Shown here one piece after another: positions 7,682 to 8,829 of a stretch of DNA of 8,829 nucleotides. Where the stretch lies: assembly GCA_041568735.1 (NCBI GenBank), contig JBFFZG010000206.1, positions 1 through 8,829 on the forward strand. The letters are read 5' to 3'. The position numbers and the translations under genes are program-made. How positions within the stretch are numbered: the stretch's first letter is position 1; every line of letters begins with the position of its first letter. This DNA comes from WTJY01 sp041568735. GTDB lineage: Bacteria > Chloroflexota > Anaerolineae > Promineifilales > Promineifilaceae. The notes beneath the pieces are model-generated. The model saw only the letters and a program-made list of their open reading frames with translations. It made no database searches and was not told the DNA's origin.

Positions 7682-8829
7682 ATGAGCCGATTTCAGACGC
7701 TATTTCGCACCCGATACCTGCTGCTTTGGTCTCTTCTGGTGCTGCTCGCGGCTGGTTTTTCCCTGAACCGGCCGGTGCAAGGGGATCTCGGGGGCAGCAC
7801 TTCTCCCTCCCACGACCCGAGCAGCCATTCCCACGGGGATGACGCCGCCCAGGTGGTCGTGCGGCCCCCCCTGAGCGATATTCCCTGCGATCCCGCCACG
7901 GGGATGGCCGGGATTTATCCCTGCCGCAATGTTGATTTACTGGCATTCCTGCCCACCAACGCCGTAGTCGGCGGCACCGGCTCCGATATCTGGGGCTGGA
8001 CCGACCCGGAAACCGGGATCGAGTACGCCATCCAGAGCCACAGCACGGCCGTCTCGTTTGTCGACATCAGCGACCCCACCAACCCGGTGCTGGTCGGCAC
8101 CCTGCCGGCCCCGGTGCCCAACGTTCTCTGGCGCGATGTCAAGGTCTACAACAACCACGCCTATATCGTCGGCGATGGGAATTTCGTCGTCACGCACGGG
8201 CTGCAGATCTTCGACCTGACCGGGCTGCGCGCCGTCACCAATCCGCCGGTCGTGTTCCAGCAGACGGCCCGCGATACGGGCTTTGGGCGTGCCCACAACA
8301 TCGCCATCAACGAGGCGACCGGCCGCGCCTTCGTCGTCGGCAGCACCACCTGCGCCGGCGGCCTGCGCATCCTCGACCTGCAGGATCCCACCAGACCGGA
8401 CTTTCTCGGCTGCTTCAGCGCCGACGGCTACACCCATGACGCCCAATGCGTCATCTACAATGGGCCGGACGCCGCCCACCAGGGGCGGGAAGTCTGCTTC
8501 AACGCTAATGAAGACACCCTGACCATCGTGGACGTCCAGAACCCGGCCGCCCCGGTGCAGCTCGCCCGCGCTCCCTACCCCGGCTCGAGCTACACCCACC
8601 AGGGCTGGCTGACCGAGGACCACGCCTATTTTGTGCTCGGCGATGAAACCGACGAGCAGAGCTTCGGCCACAACACCCATTCCTACATCTGGGATGTGCG
8701 CGATCTCGACGCGCCGGTGCTCATCAGCACCCACGCCGGCCGCACGACCGCCATCGACCACAATCTGTTTATCCGCGACGGCTACATTTTTGAAGCGAAC
8801 TACACGGCCGGACTGCAGATTTACGACGC
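7682..8829 (+). CDS. Choice-of-anchor B family secreted protein with LVIVD-type propeller repeats (3' truncated)
   Basis: The frame stays open to the right edge, giving 382 residues plus two bases. The N-terminus is a signal peptide (RTRYLLLWSLLVLLAAGFSL), followed by a short His/Ser/Asp-rich stretch (SPSHDPSSHSHGDD). The body closely follows the choice-of-anchor B pattern: WRDVKVYNNHAYIVGDG from Trp150, GFGRAHNIAINEATG, GCFSADGYTHDAQCVIYNGP around Cys256, and YTHQGWLTEDHAYF. At least five LVIVD-like blades are visible (AVSFVDISDPTNPV, GLQIFDLTGLR, GLRILDLQDPTRPD, TLTIVDVQNPAAPV, YIWDVRDLDAPV), and a sixth begins at the edge (GLQIYD). These predict a secreted beta-propeller, probably for binding; the family has no established enzyme activity that I know of. 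Members differ in C-terminal anchor, and here that part lies beyond the window. The gene probably forms an operon with the compact protease upstream. The start could be 7679 instead. Confidence 0.93.
   Translation, partial: MSRFQTLFRTRYLLLWSLLVLLAAGFSLNRPVQGDLGGSTSPSHDPSSHSHGDDAAQVVVRPPLSDIPCDPATGMAGIYPCRNVDLLAFLPTNAVVGGTGSDIWGWTDPETGIEYAIQSHSTAVSFVDISDPTNPVLVGTLPAPVPNVLWRDVKVYNNHAYIVGDGNFVVTHGLQIFDLTGLRAVTNPPVVFQQTARDTGFGRAHNIAINEATGRAFVVGSTTCAGGLRILDLQDPTRPDFLGCFSADGYTHDAQCVIYNGPDAAHQGREVCFNANEDTLTIVDVQNPAAPVQLARAPYPGSSYTHQGWLTEDHAYFVLGDETDEQSFGHNTHSYIWDVRDLDAPVLISTHAGRTTAIDHNLFIRDGYIFEANYTAGLQIYD

Overview
The window is high-GC bacterial DNA. Every gene I can support lies on the + strand, and all appear to encode exported proteins. 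Strong AGGAGG-type ribosome binding sites, intrinsic terminators, Sec-type signal peptides and wobble positions rich in G/C all point to a free-living high-GC bacterium. The mix of families (KP-43-like subtilases, choice-of-anchor B, a post-COAP-1-like domain, Ig-like domains) would suit an environmental, Chloroflexota-like lineage. That placement is an inference, with no marker gene in the window to test it.

Layout: (1) Positions 1-407 are the 3' end of a gene cut by the left edge. It encodes the last part of a post-COAP-1-like domain, a Gly/Ser linker and a terminal Ig-like domain, and is followed by a strong hairpin terminator. (2) Positions 594-6044 encode a 1816-residue secreted multidomain subtilisin-family (S8, KP-43-like) protease. 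It has two similar prodomain-like modules, a catalytic domain with an intact Asp/His/Asn/Ser set, a jelly-roll domain and a long chain of beta-rich modules. It ends in nearly the same post-COAP-1/linker/Ig tail as the upstream gene, and a second hairpin terminator follows. (3) Positions 6142-7614 encode a compact 490-residue S8 protease with a signal peptide, an I9-like propeptide, an intact catalytic set and ten cysteines. (4) From 7682 to the right edge runs the N-terminal 382 residues of a choice-of-anchor B family protein, built of LVIVD-type beta-propeller repeats. Only 67 bases and no clear terminator separate it from the compact protease, so these two may be co-transcribed.

Taken together, this looks like a locus for extracellular or cell-surface proteins: two different secreted proteases beside a secreted propeller protein and another large surface protein. 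A joint role in breaking down or processing external protein is plausible but not shown by the sequence. The clearest unusual signal is the C-terminal module shared by two neighbouring genes. Copies at 15-407 and 5658-6044 contain three blocks of 50-58 identical bases, which suggests recent duplication, module exchange or gene conversion.
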